DNA of 64,000 nucleotides. Source: Endomychus coccineus (taxonomy: Eukaryota; Arthropoda; Insecta; Coleoptera; Endomychidae). The stretch lies in the NCBI GenBank assembly GCA_958510875.1, contig OY294067.1:193261322-193325321 (forward strand). The letters run 5' to 3'. The first letter of the stretch is position 1; every line of letters starts with the position of its first letter. The translations under genes were made by a program, and so were the position numbers. The notes under the pieces were generated by a model. It did not search any database. It worked only from the letters and a program-made list of their open reading frames with translations, and was not told where the DNA came from. Positions 1-10,740 of this stretch are shown piece after piece.

Positions 1-531
1 TGATAATTTTATTAATTGTCCTAATAATAATCTTTGAAATTTACAACGGCTGTTATGACTTATAATTAAGGTGAGGCATTTATGAAATTTTCATATTTGG
101 CATATTTTTCATATTATATGAAACTTTCCCGAATTTTTCAAATTTTTAACAATTTTTTTATTTTTAGCATATCTGTAACAATTTTACAAACAATTCCTTC
201 CTTTACAATTTAACCAAAACATTTTAATAATCTTGCGAGTAAAGTTAAAAGCTCTCAATTTGTGTTGCTTGACTGGTTTTGTATGCAGCAGGTATAATTT
301 TAAGAAAAGGACAATTACTGGTAAATCCCAATAATATTGTTGATGTTTAAAATATTCACTTAATCCGGAAGTAGGTACTAAGAATTAATTACCCGACACC
401 GTTGGGGTCCATTTATTTGTTGCCTAACTAAGGGCACGAAGAGGGGCATAACTATAAAAAGTTTTCTTTAAAGTTGTGTCGACAATTTTAGAGTTAATTT
501 GAATTCAGATTTTGAAGTGTGTCTATTTAAA
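1..531. other. AT-rich sequence, no gene recognised
   Basis: Low-complexity AT-rich DNA upstream of the first exon of the hAT-derived gene. No convincing coding stretch or repeat was seen. It may contain that gene's promoter, but no clear TATA box or initiator could be assigned. Confidence 0.5.
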
Positions 532-816
532 ATGGCAAGTGGTATCAAAGTGTCTATGTGGATTAAACCATTTCCAGAGTTCTCTATGGACATGGAAAAA
601 GTATTCTGCTCAGTCTGCAGCAAAATTGTAAGTACAAATTTATTATTTTTAAAGCTATAGACTTTTCCACATAAAAAATGTTTCTAAAAAACAAGCTATA
701 CAAGGTGTGTCATGAAGAGGGTTTATTAAATATGCACAAGGTATATTTTACGTAACTTTTTAAGATTTCAAATATTAGGAATTTTCGGTATAAAGAGTGT
801 TCCTTGCCTCTGGCAT

Positions 817-1193
817 ACAGGGTGGGGACAACTTTGATTGTAGTCCCATAGCTCCTTTGAAACAAAACTAAACAATTTTTTTTAATGAAACCGGTTAATG
901 GTGGACAAAGGCACATATTCTAAAAAGATAATTTTCTTAGAATTCGGCTGGATAATTGAAAACGGATTTCAGGTTATTATAACGGCTCCAAAAAAATTAA
1001 AAAGTTGGTCATTTAATAATTTATGAAAAGTAGGTTATATTTGCATAATTTATTATTGGGTTATCCTGTATACATGAAAATAATTATAGAATACGTGTTT
1101 TCGTTCACCATTGACCAGCTTTATTTCGAGAAATTGTTAAGTTTTATTTCAAAGGAGTTGTAGAACTACGACTGAGGTTTACCCCACCCTGTA
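817..1193. repeat. Inverted repeat (MITE-like) inside the first intron
   Basis: The left arm (about 817-880) starts ACAGGGTGGGG and the right arm (about 1131-1193) ends CCCCACCCTGTA. The arms match over about 60 bp with mismatches (roughly three quarters identical by eye). The element lies wholly inside the intron of the CGGBP1-like gene. Ends reading CACCCTGTA are common in insect foldback/MITE repeats. No coding capacity; the short minus-strand ORF at 710-916 is not convincing. Confidence 0.55.
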
Positions 1194-1718
1194 GTCCAAT
1201 ATGATTTGAGAAGTTACAAACAAATTAAATTAAATCTCCATGTTTTAAAATATATAGATAGGGGCTCGTATAATATGGAAGAAAGTTAAGTTTTTTTACA
1301 CACTGTGGCAAATAGGTGATAGCCACTATATGAATTGGTTTGTCAAAGATGAAGTTTGAAAAATTTGCTCTACATATGGTATTTCGTCTTTGTAGATTAC
1401 ATCTGAGAAAAGGTTTCTAATAGAACAGCATGTTAAAATTGCATCACATGTGGCTAAACGAAACAAAGTGACATCTGAAGGAAAAAAGCAAACGTCAATA
1501 TCAAAGTGCTTTCAATCTAATGTTGCCAATACTTCAAGTGAGCAAGAATTCAGGCAAGATTTATGTCGAGGATTGGTGACGTCAAATATACCCTTATCAA
1601 AACTGTCAAACGATAATTTTCAATCTTTTCTTCAAAAGTATTGTAAATTTATTATACCAAGCGAAAGAACTCTAAGAAGAACAGAAATTGACAATTTGTA
1701 TTCCTCGTTACTTAATAG

Positions 1719-2390
1719 TAGAGATGCCACGAATAGTGATTTTGCCGAATACCGAATCTCCGGCAAGGATCTAGGCCGAAGCGCCGAATATTCGTCGGCC
1801 GAGTATTCGGCGACCTTTAGTATATTTCGCGAGCGACAGGTTCCTACCTGCATCATTGAAGTGCTTTCGGTAACTACGCCGTGACGTATTTGTTTCATTT
1901 GCGAGTAGGTCGTGTCGCATTGCGCATTATTTGTTGATTGTTACATCAAATTAAATTACTTAACTGTTTGCCTAGTTCGCCTCGATCGGACAGCAGACCC
2001 TTACAAGTGGTGGTCAGCAAACGCAAAACAGTATCCAAGCCTAGCAGAATTTGCTAAGATTTATTTATCATCTCCCAGTAGCAGTGTATAGCAGTGAGCG
2101 GTTATTTTCGGAAGCAGGAATAATTTATGAGGGAAAGCGCAATCGTTTGCTATCAACAAATGCTAAAAAATGGTTTTCATTCATCATAACTTACCACTGA
2201 TAGATTTTAGGTATTAAATATGCAAATTTTTTATTAAATTAAAAATTGTTCTGAGTAATATTTATTATGAGTCTTTTTTTCAGTAATTTGGTATTCGGTA
2301 TTGAATGGGTATTCGGCCGAATACCGAATTGTAAAAAGTGGCCGAATAGGCCGAATACCGAATAGTAGCCGAATATTCGTGGCATCTCTA
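1719..2390 (+). mobile_element. Internally deleted hAT element with 8-bp target-site duplication
   Basis: Terminal inverted repeats TAGAGATGCCACGAATA (1719-1735) and its exact complement (2374-2390) bound a 672-bp element. The 8-bp direct repeat CTTAATAG flanks it on both sides (1711-1718 and 2391-2398), the length expected for hAT insertions. Subterminal regions are rich in GCCGAATA/TATTCGGC words, probably transposase-binding repeats. The interior keeps only a C-terminal hAT dimerisation segment. The perfect ends and duplication suggest a recent insertion into an older hAT-derived gene. Confidence 0.92.
1978..2205 (+). pseudogene. hAT C-terminal dimerisation domain remnant
   Basis: Translation shows a DPYKWW..N...YPSLA-type block, then after an in-frame stop a SERLFSEAG block followed by KRNRLLS. 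This is the hATC dimerisation region typical of ZBED-like hAT transposases. It lies inside the 672-bp hAT element in the same orientation, so it is probably the 3' end of the parent transposase gene left after internal deletion. It is too short for activity; mobilisation would need a transposase supplied in trans. Confidence 0.8.
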
Positions 2391-3537
2391 CTTAATAGCA
2401 TCAGATTAGAGATAGTGAATAATTATTTTATAAGTGTAGATGAAACGACAGATGCCTCAGGACGTTACATTGCCCATTTAATGATTGGGGCTCTTAAGAA
2501 TGAAAATTTTACAAATCATACTTAATTGCTTGCAAAGAACCTCCTCAAACAAATGCCTTAACTGTTACTACATTTATACAAGATACTTTAACAAACTTTG
2601 TTCTTCCTGAGGCTATTCCTAACGATAAGTTTATACTTCTCATATCAGATACAGCACCTTATATGGTCAAGACAGGCCAAAACTTGAAAAAAAATTTATA
2701 CGCAATTAATTCATACTACTTGTTTGGCTCATGCATTAAATAGAGTGGCAGAAGCAGTTAGAAAAAACTTTCCCTTTGTAAATAATTTGATACCTTGCGT
2801 GAAAAAAATAGTTTTAAGAACTCTACTTAGAATTCAATTTTATAGAGAGCATTTACCTGATCTTCCTCTTCCACCTCAACCCGTTTTAAGACCTTGGGAA
2901 CGTGGTTAGAGGCTGCTTCTTTTTATGCCGCAAACTTTACGCAAATAAAAACTGTTATACAAGAATTTGAAGATGATTCTTCTCAGCCTCTCTTACAAGC
3001 CAAAAAATTGCTGGCCAATCACATTTTATGTCAACAAGTTTCATTTATCTAAATCAATTAAAATTTCATTTCAAACACTATTATCCTATTAGAGTCATCC
3101 AAATTATCTTTGATAGAGGCGGCAGATTTAATAAAAGAATTTGAGCAAAAATGCAAACATGTTCCGGGACATATTGGAAACCAAATATATAAGAAATTCA
3201 AAGCAGTAATTGATAAGAACCATGGCTACAAATTCCAAAGCAGCCAATGCTTTAATTGGAGATTTTGATAAAACATTTACATTGGAACCAGAAATTTTGT
3301 CACATTTAAAAAAAAGCCCCTATTACGTCTGTGACGTAGAAAGACGCTTTTCTGCATTTAAACATATGTATACTGATAGGAGACTAAAGTATTCCTGTTG
3401 AGGACATAAATGAACTAATAGATATTTAATATTAAAGTTTAGTTTATATAATAAATGAATTATTAAGAATTTATATTTCAGAATAGATATGTTTACGATA
3501 TTTGCCTAATACCTAATATGCACAGTGTTGTTGACCT

Positions 3538-4303
3538 GGGTCATGATGGATATTACAGGATTCTTAATTGATTTATTACTTTGTGTGTTGGTACATTTCT
3601 TTACCTACTGTAAAGAAGCTCTGAAATCTTGAATACTTATTTGAAGGGAAACACGTAGATTAGTAGTAAATTTTAGATTTCGTTTATATTAGTATTTCGA
3701 ATTATTGATAATTCCGAATAATTATATTGTTGTATGGGAAGATAGATAGTACCGGGCATTGATATCCGTGTAGTTTTAGTGTCAGATTTGCATACGGTTC
3801 CATTCCTAAATCGCGTATATTTTAATTTCATTTAGAAACGTGCATATTTCGTGTCAACAAAAGATATCGGAACAGATGTAACCATAAAAACGCCACAAAA
3901 TCGAGGAACTGGTGGACCATCATGAGGTGACTTGACCAGCACCTCGATTGGTATAAAAGAACGCCTCGCAAACGTTGAATTTTAATTCTTACGAACATAG
4001 TGAGCAAGCAACTAAAGTCTGAGTTAACCATTTAGTCAGCCGAGATCAAAAAGTAAGTGCTCCACCAATTACCTTTGAAGTATTAGGTAAATAGTGATTT
4101 TGCTATTTGAGGTAGTACATTGAGTTCCATTGTTTTGCCCGTGGTACACCCTTGTAATATCAAATATTGTTTAATTAGTAATTGTAATTATTGTATTGTA
4201 CCTGATAAGTTTATCCTGTAAAGACTTCCATAACGTTCCGATAAAATAAATTGTGTTTTGTACCGATAAACGTAAAAATTTAATTTGTTAAGTAATTGTA
4301 ATG
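3538..4303 (+). repeat. 5' LTR of the gypsy element (right end approximate)
   Basis: Similarity to the downstream LTR is strong from about 3610 to 3990 (for example GGGAAACACGTAGATTAG and AATCGAGGAACTGGTGGACC in both) and weaker back to GTCATGATGG near 3540. The right end is uncertain because the 3' copy is truncated. TGTCAGAGGGTG near 4303 could be a degenerate primer-binding site, but this is weak. Confidence 0.65.
3952..3958 (+). promoter_or_regulatory. TATA box of the 5' LTR
   Basis: TATAAAA within GGTATAAAAGAACGCCTCG, conserved at the matching place in the 3' LTR (12245-12251). Its position at the end of the conserved U3-like part fits an RNA polymerase II promoter for the retrotransposon transcript. 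Confidence 0.7.
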
Positions 4304-4340
4304 TGTCAGAGGGTGTGAATGATTAGAGTGAAAGGGTATC

Positions 4341-4698
4341 ACGACACACCAATATACACTGTGTCTATCCGGGAATTAAGGTGTCGTAGATAGTCCAGCA
4401 CTAGGGTCTACACGCTGTGACTACCCGGAAGTAGGCTTTGAAGGAGGAATAGAGTGAAAGTGAATCACGACGCACCAATATACACTGTGTCTACCCGGAA
4501 ATAAGGGTGCGTCGTAGATAGTCCACCGTCAGGTCTACATGCTGTGACTACCCGGAAGTAGGCTCTGAAAGAAAAGGTATATTCGAGAGTCGTAATTTCC
4601 ACTGTACACACTGTGTCTACCCGGAAGTACAGTGGTATTACTGACGAGGTGATTATAATTCTAACACGCTGTGACTACCCGGAAGTAAGAGTTATAAT
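4341..4698 (+). repeat. Array of six hairpins presenting a shared core in the gypsy leader
   Basis: Six consecutive units each carry a core close to CTGTG(A/T)CTACCCGGAAGTA, enclosed by a stem whose sequence differs from unit to unit yet still pairs. The stems are: 4341-4347/4381-4387; 4403-4411/4431-4439 (with G-U pairs); 4467-4476/4506-4515 (10 perfect pairs); 4532-4538/4558-4564; 4599-4607/4627-4635 (9 perfect pairs); and 4652-4662/4688-4698 (11 pairs, one G-U). Odd units use the variant ACTGTGTCTACC and even units GCTGTGACTACC, so three two-unit modules may have been duplicated. The core can itself form CAC..GTG and TAC..GTA mini-stems. The position between LTR and gag suggests a structured RNA element of the genomic transcript (packaging, dimerisation or translation). 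The role is inferred. Confidence 0.8.
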
Positions 4699-5823
4699 TG
4701 CCAAATTTATGTGTGGGTAGTACATAAGTGCCTGGCACTGTCGTACAATTACCCGTGAGACGGTCTCCGAGAAATTATGCGTACTAACGTGAAAGAAGTG
4801 CAGGATAAATGAATCTCAGTATTCACTATTATTAGAAGTACCCTAAAAATTACTGATATTGCGCGGGCATAGTGAGGGTATTGCAGAGGTTTTATTACAA
4901 CTCAAGACCTGCTTTCACTTGCTCTGCTCGAGTATACCATGCACGATAATTAATTTTGCTAACAATTAGTGCGTTTTAATAGTATTCACATGACTATTTG
5001 TTTGTAAGGTTATAATAAGGAATTAGCCAGCTTGGATCGCTTGCTTAAAATTATTGCTTCTGAGCTTCCTTGTGCTTCCCCCGTGGTCGAGATTACGTCA
5101 CAAAATGGCGCCCTCGAGCAGGGACCTTTGAAAATTGACCGAGGGAGGATACGTATTTTTTTTAAGTCGAAAAGTTTTTTTTTTCGAAAAATTGGATTAT
5201 TTATAGCAATTGAACTGGTTGTCCGATTTGGATTAAAGTTGAAACATAGTTAGACAAAAACAATTTCTACGACCCCCACGTTTTGAACACGATTTCAAAT
5301 CATCCTCAGGAGTTTGTTTTTAAATTTTGGAAATTTTGTAAATGTTTCGACTGAAACTTGCTCCACGAAGCTGTTTGTTAAAAAAAAAATTTCAATTCGC
5401 CCCCCGTTTCAGGGGAAATTTGAAGTTTGTAACCGTACATCCGATTCAGAAATGAATTATTCCGCTAGGTGTAGATTACTACCTTCACCTGAAATTTCGA
5501 ATTTTTCCCCTAATTTGCCCTTTGATTTTCCTAGTCAACCGTAACCCGGATTAGTCAAGTGATAGTTCCTTTTCGAGTAACTCAACCCCAAGGAAGCCAT
5601 TGGTAACACTTTTGGGCGGATGAACCCCACCGTTTTTGAGTTACCCCCATCCCACATCTAAACTGGGTTGTCCAAATTGGGGCAAGTGGTTTCCTCGATT
5701 CTGCCTTAGCGAGGAGAAGCCCTGTACATATTTTAAACATCGCACCCTTATCCGTTACCTACCTCTACTTCAAATTTTTTTTTGGGTTCGAAATTTTTCT
5801 AAATCGAGTTGGATTCAAAAAAT
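4699..5823 (+). other. Rest of the gypsy 5' leader, no gene recognised
   Basis: About 1.1 kb between the hairpin array and the first gag ATG. Short ORFs (for example at 5032-5253 and 5314-5544) show no recognisable domains. The segment has long T and A runs. It is treated as untranslated leader or eroded sequence. Confidence 0.4.
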
Positions 5824-7119
5824 ATGGAGCTTCCTGGATATACTGGTGCTATACCAAAGGCACCGAAGCTCACCCCTACCAATATTGAAGATCGGTTAAT
5901 ACAATCAGAGGAAATGGCACAATTATGGTCCACCAGGGAAGAAGGCCAATCGGCAGCAGCCGAAGAAGAATCCAAGGTCAGCTGGCTATATGTACTCAAA
6001 AAAGAACAGTTGAGAGAAATTTTGAAAAATTATAGTATTGATAATACTGGAACCGTGGACGACTTACGCAGGAGGTGCATAAGGGGTATTAGGAAAGGAA
6101 TAATACGGCCACCGCATGGAATGCTAGAAATGATAGCGAATACTATGGCATCATTAACAAAAGCCATGCCCCCGAGGCCGCTTTGATTTCAACACCAACG
6201 CTTAGTCCAGCAGGTATTGAGTCAAGACCACCAACCAGGTGTATGCCGATTGTACAGCTGTCGTATTGGGCCACAACATCCACTACAAATACAATGACTT
6301 TTACAAATACCATGGTAATGACCTCACCACCAATGCAGCCTGCGATTTATTCTTCAGCACCGAATCCGAGTTATTCAAATTTTGGGACTCCGACTACAAA
6401 TGTGAGATTGCCGTGGATGCAAACACCTATCATTCCGCAAGTACCAGTTGTTCCGCAGATGCCTACCATGCCACCGGTACCTGATTATAACGTTCCGGTT
6501 CCGCCTGTACAGCAAGTGCCAGCTTACAATTATTCAGCTCTTGATAATGCTCCAAGATCACATCAATACCGGATACAATTCAATGGAACTTCAGACCCTG
6601 CTACATTTTGAGAAAGATTGGACGAAATAGCAATGTAGTTGAACATACCTAAGGATGCATTGTTGTTATCATTACCGGAAGTTCTAGAAGGAACAGCTTT
6701 ATTGTGGTATCGAAATAACAGTCACCGCTAGACTACGTTTATGGATTTCCAGAGAGACTTTACACTAGTTTTCATAGATGCACTATCATATTGATTTGAA
6801 AGTGCAAATCAGTTGCAGACTTCAGAAGATAAATGAACCCGCTGCTGCATATGTGGTTGCTATGCAGACACTAATAAGGAGACATGGTGCAATGACTGCA
6901 GAACGAGAATTGTTTTGGTTGCACAGAAATTTATTGCTGGAATATAGGCAATTTGTCCGACAAGGAACTTCCAACGACGTTCCGTCGTTGATGCTACAAG
7001 CCAAAGAATTTGAGAATTTACAGGCTGAGCAGAGGCTCATGCAAAAAAAGGGCATTGCCGGTGCCATTGAGGCCACAAATGCCAAATTCACCAATAAGGA
7101 ATGTGGAGCCACAGGGTAG
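5824..7119 (+). pseudogene. gypsy gag (matrix/capsid part), broken
   Basis: The reading begins at ATG 5824 and runs to a stop near 6186. Its residues about 60-95 look like a SAP-type helix-extension-helix (LKKEQLREIL...VDDLRRRC). A proline-rich linker follows in another frame (6183-6611). A retrotransposon gag-type segment then continues with a stop at 6609-6611: NGTSDPATF, then LEGTALLWYRN near 6690, then a helical piece at 6778-7119. Stops and shifts near 6186, 6611, 6635 and 6730 break the line. Gag would form the intracellular particle and bind RNA. The SAP-like N-terminus is an inference from pattern, not a verified domain. Confidence 0.65.
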
Positions 7120-7399
7120 ACAACCTGTGTCTGAGAAGAAATCGCCAGGCAAGTCCGGGCTGCCGAATGTCCATGAGCCGACTTGCTGGGATTGTGACCT
7201 GCGGGGCCACTACCAGACACCGTGTCCTACCAGGCCGAAGACAACCGCCACACAGTCCATCTCATGTTGGACATGTGGGGAAACAGGACACAGTAGAAGC
7301 AACTGTCGGAATCCGCCGAAGTTGTTCTGTCCAAGATGTCGTCACCCCGGAGTCATGTCGTGTAATGGAGCGGGAAACGAGCGAGGGACTGTGCTGTGA
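7120..7399 (+). pseudogene. gypsy nucleocapsid zinc knuckles
   Basis: In the frame of 7010-7399 two CCHC knuckles follow one another, CWDCDLRGHYQTPC and CWTCGETGHSRSNC. A third, degenerate cysteine cluster (CPRCRHPG..SC) comes next. These bind the retrotransposon RNA in Gag. The frame differs from the preceding gag stretch, indicating a small indel near 7100. Placement directly before the protease is as expected for gypsy elements. Confidence 0.8.
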
Positions 7400-7505
7400 A
7401 GAGGCTGCCACAGTTCCTTGTTGAGGAAGAATCAAAGGGAGACGTGAATGGAATTCACGTAACACCCGTGGATACCGAACGAAACCATCAAATACTGTTG
7501 GAAGT

Positions 7506-8732
7506 TTGAAGGCAGACGCATCTGCTGTTTCGAGGAAACTCCCATCAGTATCCACACAGAAGAATGTAGAGACCCTTAGGCCGACCATGATTCGAAAATT
7601 GGAAGAGAAAGTTGCATCCGTCCCATCTGTACAGCCGGATAAAATTATTTTAAAGACCACCGTTAAGAAGACTTTGTTGGCTGAAAACCGTCCCTTTATT
7701 GATATTGAGAAAGAGTTCTTGGCTCTAGTGGATACCGGAACCACGCGTTCATATATCAGCGACACATTTATTCGTTTGTGTCGGGATTCCGGGTTGCAAC
7801 CAATCCCTATTAGAGCCGTTGATACTGGGATGGTCAATGGCAATTTGGTATCTAGTACAGCCGTCTACAGAATCTCAGTACACTTAGGGTGTGGTGAGAT
7901 TGAAGCCGAGTTCGTGCATTTACCATCATTATTACCGGAGATGGTAATAGAGATGGAGATTTTGTGCTCCGGTTTGTTTAAAATACATCTACCGTTCTCT
8001 GGAGTCTATTTTAAAGACAATTTGATAGTGAACAATTGTGAGAAAGTTCCCAATGGCGCTAGATCTGCACCGAAAGGATTGAAATGTGTGCGCTTCCTTG
8101 ATGAGGGTGAGACACACCTAGCAACATTGACGGAAACCGAAAAAAATAGACTAAACCGATTTCTGTTAATAGAAATGGAATATTTTGAAGGAATTAAAGG
8201 AACCACGCCGTTGGTCCAACATGAAATAGAGCTGATCAAGACAGATCCGATAAAACAGCGTTGCCGGCCGCAGAATCCGAGGATGCAAGCAATCATCAAC
8301 GAAGAAGTTGACCGAATGCTGGCAGAAGAAGTTATAGAGCCTAGTCCGTGTAGTTCACCCGTTGTAATGGTAAAGAAGAAAGATGACAAACCGAAATTTT
8401 GCATTGATTTCCGGATGATAAACAAAGTCTCCGTGAAAGATGCGTATCCACTTCCGTATATAAGTGCCATCTTAGACAAACTCCGACTGGGTCAATATAT
8501 CACTAGCATTGACCTCAAACGAAGGTATTGGCAGATACCGTTGACTCCGGAAAGTAAATCCATTACAGCATTTACTGTACCAGGCCGTGGCTTATTCCAG
8601 TTCAAGGTAATGGCCTTTGGTTTACATTCTGCGCCTGCAACTTTTCAAAGACTCATGGATACGATTATAGGACCTTCCGCCTTCTCATATTTAGATGACA
8701 TCATCGTTTTGGGAGAAACCTTTGAAGAATGA
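7506..8732 (+). pseudogene. gypsy pol: protease and N-terminal reverse transcriptase
   Basis: A 408-residue open frame. An aspartic protease motif (ALVDTGTTRSYIS) lies near residue 76. After a linker come the RT motifs EEVIEPSPCSSPVV, FCIDFRMINKV, SIDLKRRYWQIPL, FKVMAFGLHSAPATFQRLMD and the catalytic YLDDIIV close to the C-terminus. The frame stops just after the active site, where gypsy RT normally continues, so this copy is frameshifted in the RT. The protease would process the polyprotein and the RT would copy the RNA into cDNA. The sequence resembles insect gypsy families; no closer assignment is possible by eye. Confidence 0.85.
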
Positions 8733-9530
8733 ATTTGAGGGAAGTTTTCCGCCGTTTAAGAGAAGCAAACTTGAAGACCAACTCAGAGAAATGTCAATTC
8801 TGCCGCAATTCGATCAAGCACCTAGACCACATGTCACCGCCGAGGGTATTCGTACCGACCCAGAGAAGATAGAAGGTATCAAACAAATTCCAAGCCCGTT
8901 GTCAGTAAGAGCACTCCGTCGGTTCTTGGGAACAGCTTCGTGGTACCGCCGTTTCATACCAGCGTTTTCGAAACTGATAAGTCCGTTGATCGCTTTATTA
9001 AAGAAGCATCGCCGTTGAAGTTGAGGAGAAGAACAGCCCGCATTCGACAAATTGAAAGAAATGCTGACCAGTGCCCCAGTGTAGGCTTGTCCTGACTTCA
9101 CCGACCGTTTATATCGCAAACAGATGCTTCAGACGTGAGAATTGCTGCGGCATTAACCCAAAATATTGAAGGAGCCGACAGAATCATCGCCTACGCTAGT
9201 CGAACGTTAACAGCCGCTGAAAAGAAATATTCTGTTACCGAGAAAGACTGTTTGGCTATAGTGATATGATGCGACCATATTTAGAGGATACAAATTTACT
9301 GTGTTGAGCGACCACCAATCAGAATGACTACATTCAATAAAGAGTCCAAGTGGGAGATTGGCTCGTGGGAGCATCTTCCTTGAACAATACGATTTTGAGA
9401 TCAAGTACCGGAAAGGAGTCTTGAACCGAGTGGCTGACGCCCTGTCGCGAGATCCGTTGCTATGTGAAGAGGAATTGAAAGAGAATCAAGAATTATATGT
9501 ACTGAAGGACCCCGTGAATTTTAACTGATA
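8733..9530 (+). pseudogene. gypsy pol: RT connection and RNase H, broken
   Basis: Fragments in alternating frames: the RT thumb/connection block (RALRRFLGTASWYRRFIPAFS at 8905-8970), then an RNase H block near 9118-9260 (QTDASDVRIAAALTQ, YASRTLTAAEKKYSVTEK) and a later VLNRVADALSRDPL end near 9420-9460. At least three indels or stops separate them. RNase H degrades template RNA during reverse transcription. The domain order is intact although the frame is not. Confidence 0.8.
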
Positions 9531-9640
9531 CAATCCAAAGAAAAACGAAATTGGAAGGAATCCAAAAGCCTGGCCAGATTATTGTATAAGAAATGATCAA
9601 TTATACCGCCATTTTGGGATTCAAATGACTTGTCCGAACC

Positions 9641-10740
9641 GTGTGGAAGTTGTGTGTTCCGAAACCGATCCGGATGGATGTCCTAAGAGGAAACCATGAC
9701 TGTCCGACTGCAGGACATTTAGGGATAGCTAAAATCATTGCGCGAATAGCCCACAAGCATTATTGGTCGGCGATTTTCCGCGAAATTGCGAAGTACGTGC
9801 GTGGATGTACGCAGTGCCAAGCATATAAAGTGTCTTAATAGCAAACGCCTGGATTAATACAGGGGTCTTTGAATCAATTTCCTTGGAGAACTGTAAGCAC
9901 CAATTGGTAGGACCGTTACCAAGATCATCCAAGGGAAACAATTTCAAACTAGTCATGCAGGACAGATTCTCGAAATGGATACAGTGTAAACCATTGAGGG
10001 AAGCGACCACCCAAGCTGTAGCCCAGGCTTCCTACGAAGAAATTATAACACGTTTTGGTTGTCCGGAAAGCGTTGTCAGTGACAATGGAACACAGTAAGA
10101 AAGCAAGATTTTCAGAACTCTCTTGAAGGAGTTCGGAATTAAACACCGCCTGACTCCTACATACACGCCGCAATGTAATCCCATGGAGAGAACCAATCGT
10201 AATTTAAAAACGATGATTGCCCAGTTCTGCAATGGTGATCACCGTGAATGGGATAAATTCTTGCCCGATTTCATATTTGCCCTTAATTCTGCCCAACATC
10301 TATCTACCGGTTTTTCACCTGTTTTTCTTGATTTTGGCCGCGAACTAGAAGTTCCGAATTCAATAGCCGGTTCTCTTATCGCTCCGGTAGATATTGACGC
10401 AAATAATTCTACTGATCCAACTCCTGAACAATTCTTAGCCCACCGTACAAGATTATATAAATTGCGTGAAACTTTTCAATTGGTGCTTATCCAGCTATCC
10501 CGAGTTTTTACCCAAAGTCATTATTATAATCTCCGTCGTCGAGATTGACGTTGTAAATTGGGAGATAAAGTTATGAAAGCTGAGCACCATTTGTCTTCTA
10601 GTATCCGTCATTTTTCAGCCAAGCTAGCTCCGAAATATACCGGACCATTTACTGTGATCAAAGTAATTGCTCTTGTCATTTATGACCTGAAGAATGAAGA
10701 TGGCAAGAAGGTAAGAAGAGTACACGTCAAGACCTGAAAC
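9641..10740 (+). pseudogene. gypsy integrase, broken
   Basis: The HHCC zinc-binding part is at 9680-9830 (HLGIAKIIARIAHKHYW, then CTQCQAYK). The catalytic core begins near 9883: a stretch with DRFSKW, then VVSDNGTQ followed by a stop at 10096-10098, then TPTYTPQCNPMERTNRNLK near 10150-10210 carrying the glutamate. A C-terminal piece near 10560-10735 contains KYTGPFTV. Breaks occur at about 9836, 10096 and 10546. It would have inserted the cDNA; this copy cannot. Confidence 0.85.

Larger units (their letters stand above)
532..3428 (+). pseudogene. CGGBP1-like, hAT-transposase-derived gene (broken)
   Basis: A two-exon start is visible. Exon 1 (532-627) begins at an ATG, encodes a zinc-finger-like stretch with CSVC, and ends at a consensus GTAAGT donor. 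The intron ends at TGTAG (1391-1395) and exon 2 continues in frame. Downstream are hAT hallmarks: a VDETTDASGRY-type catalytic block near 2440-2475 and further hAT core similarity to about 3420. The coding line is interrupted by a 672-bp hAT insertion at 1719-2390 and by stops and frameshifts near 2524, 2710 and 2908 and through 3050-3400. Length and order fit insect CGG-binding-protein-1-like proteins, which derive from hAT transposases. No function is expected from this copy. Family assignment is by eye from motifs. Confidence 0.7.

Noticed and set aside
4303..4320. tRNA primer-binding site after the 5' LTR
   Set aside because: TGTCAGAGGGTG only loosely resembles a tRNA 3' end and the LTR boundary cannot be fixed; mentioned in the LTR entry but not annotated.
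7262..7843. 193-codon minus-strand ORF
   Set aside because: Lies opposite the gypsy zinc knuckles and protease; no motif of its own.
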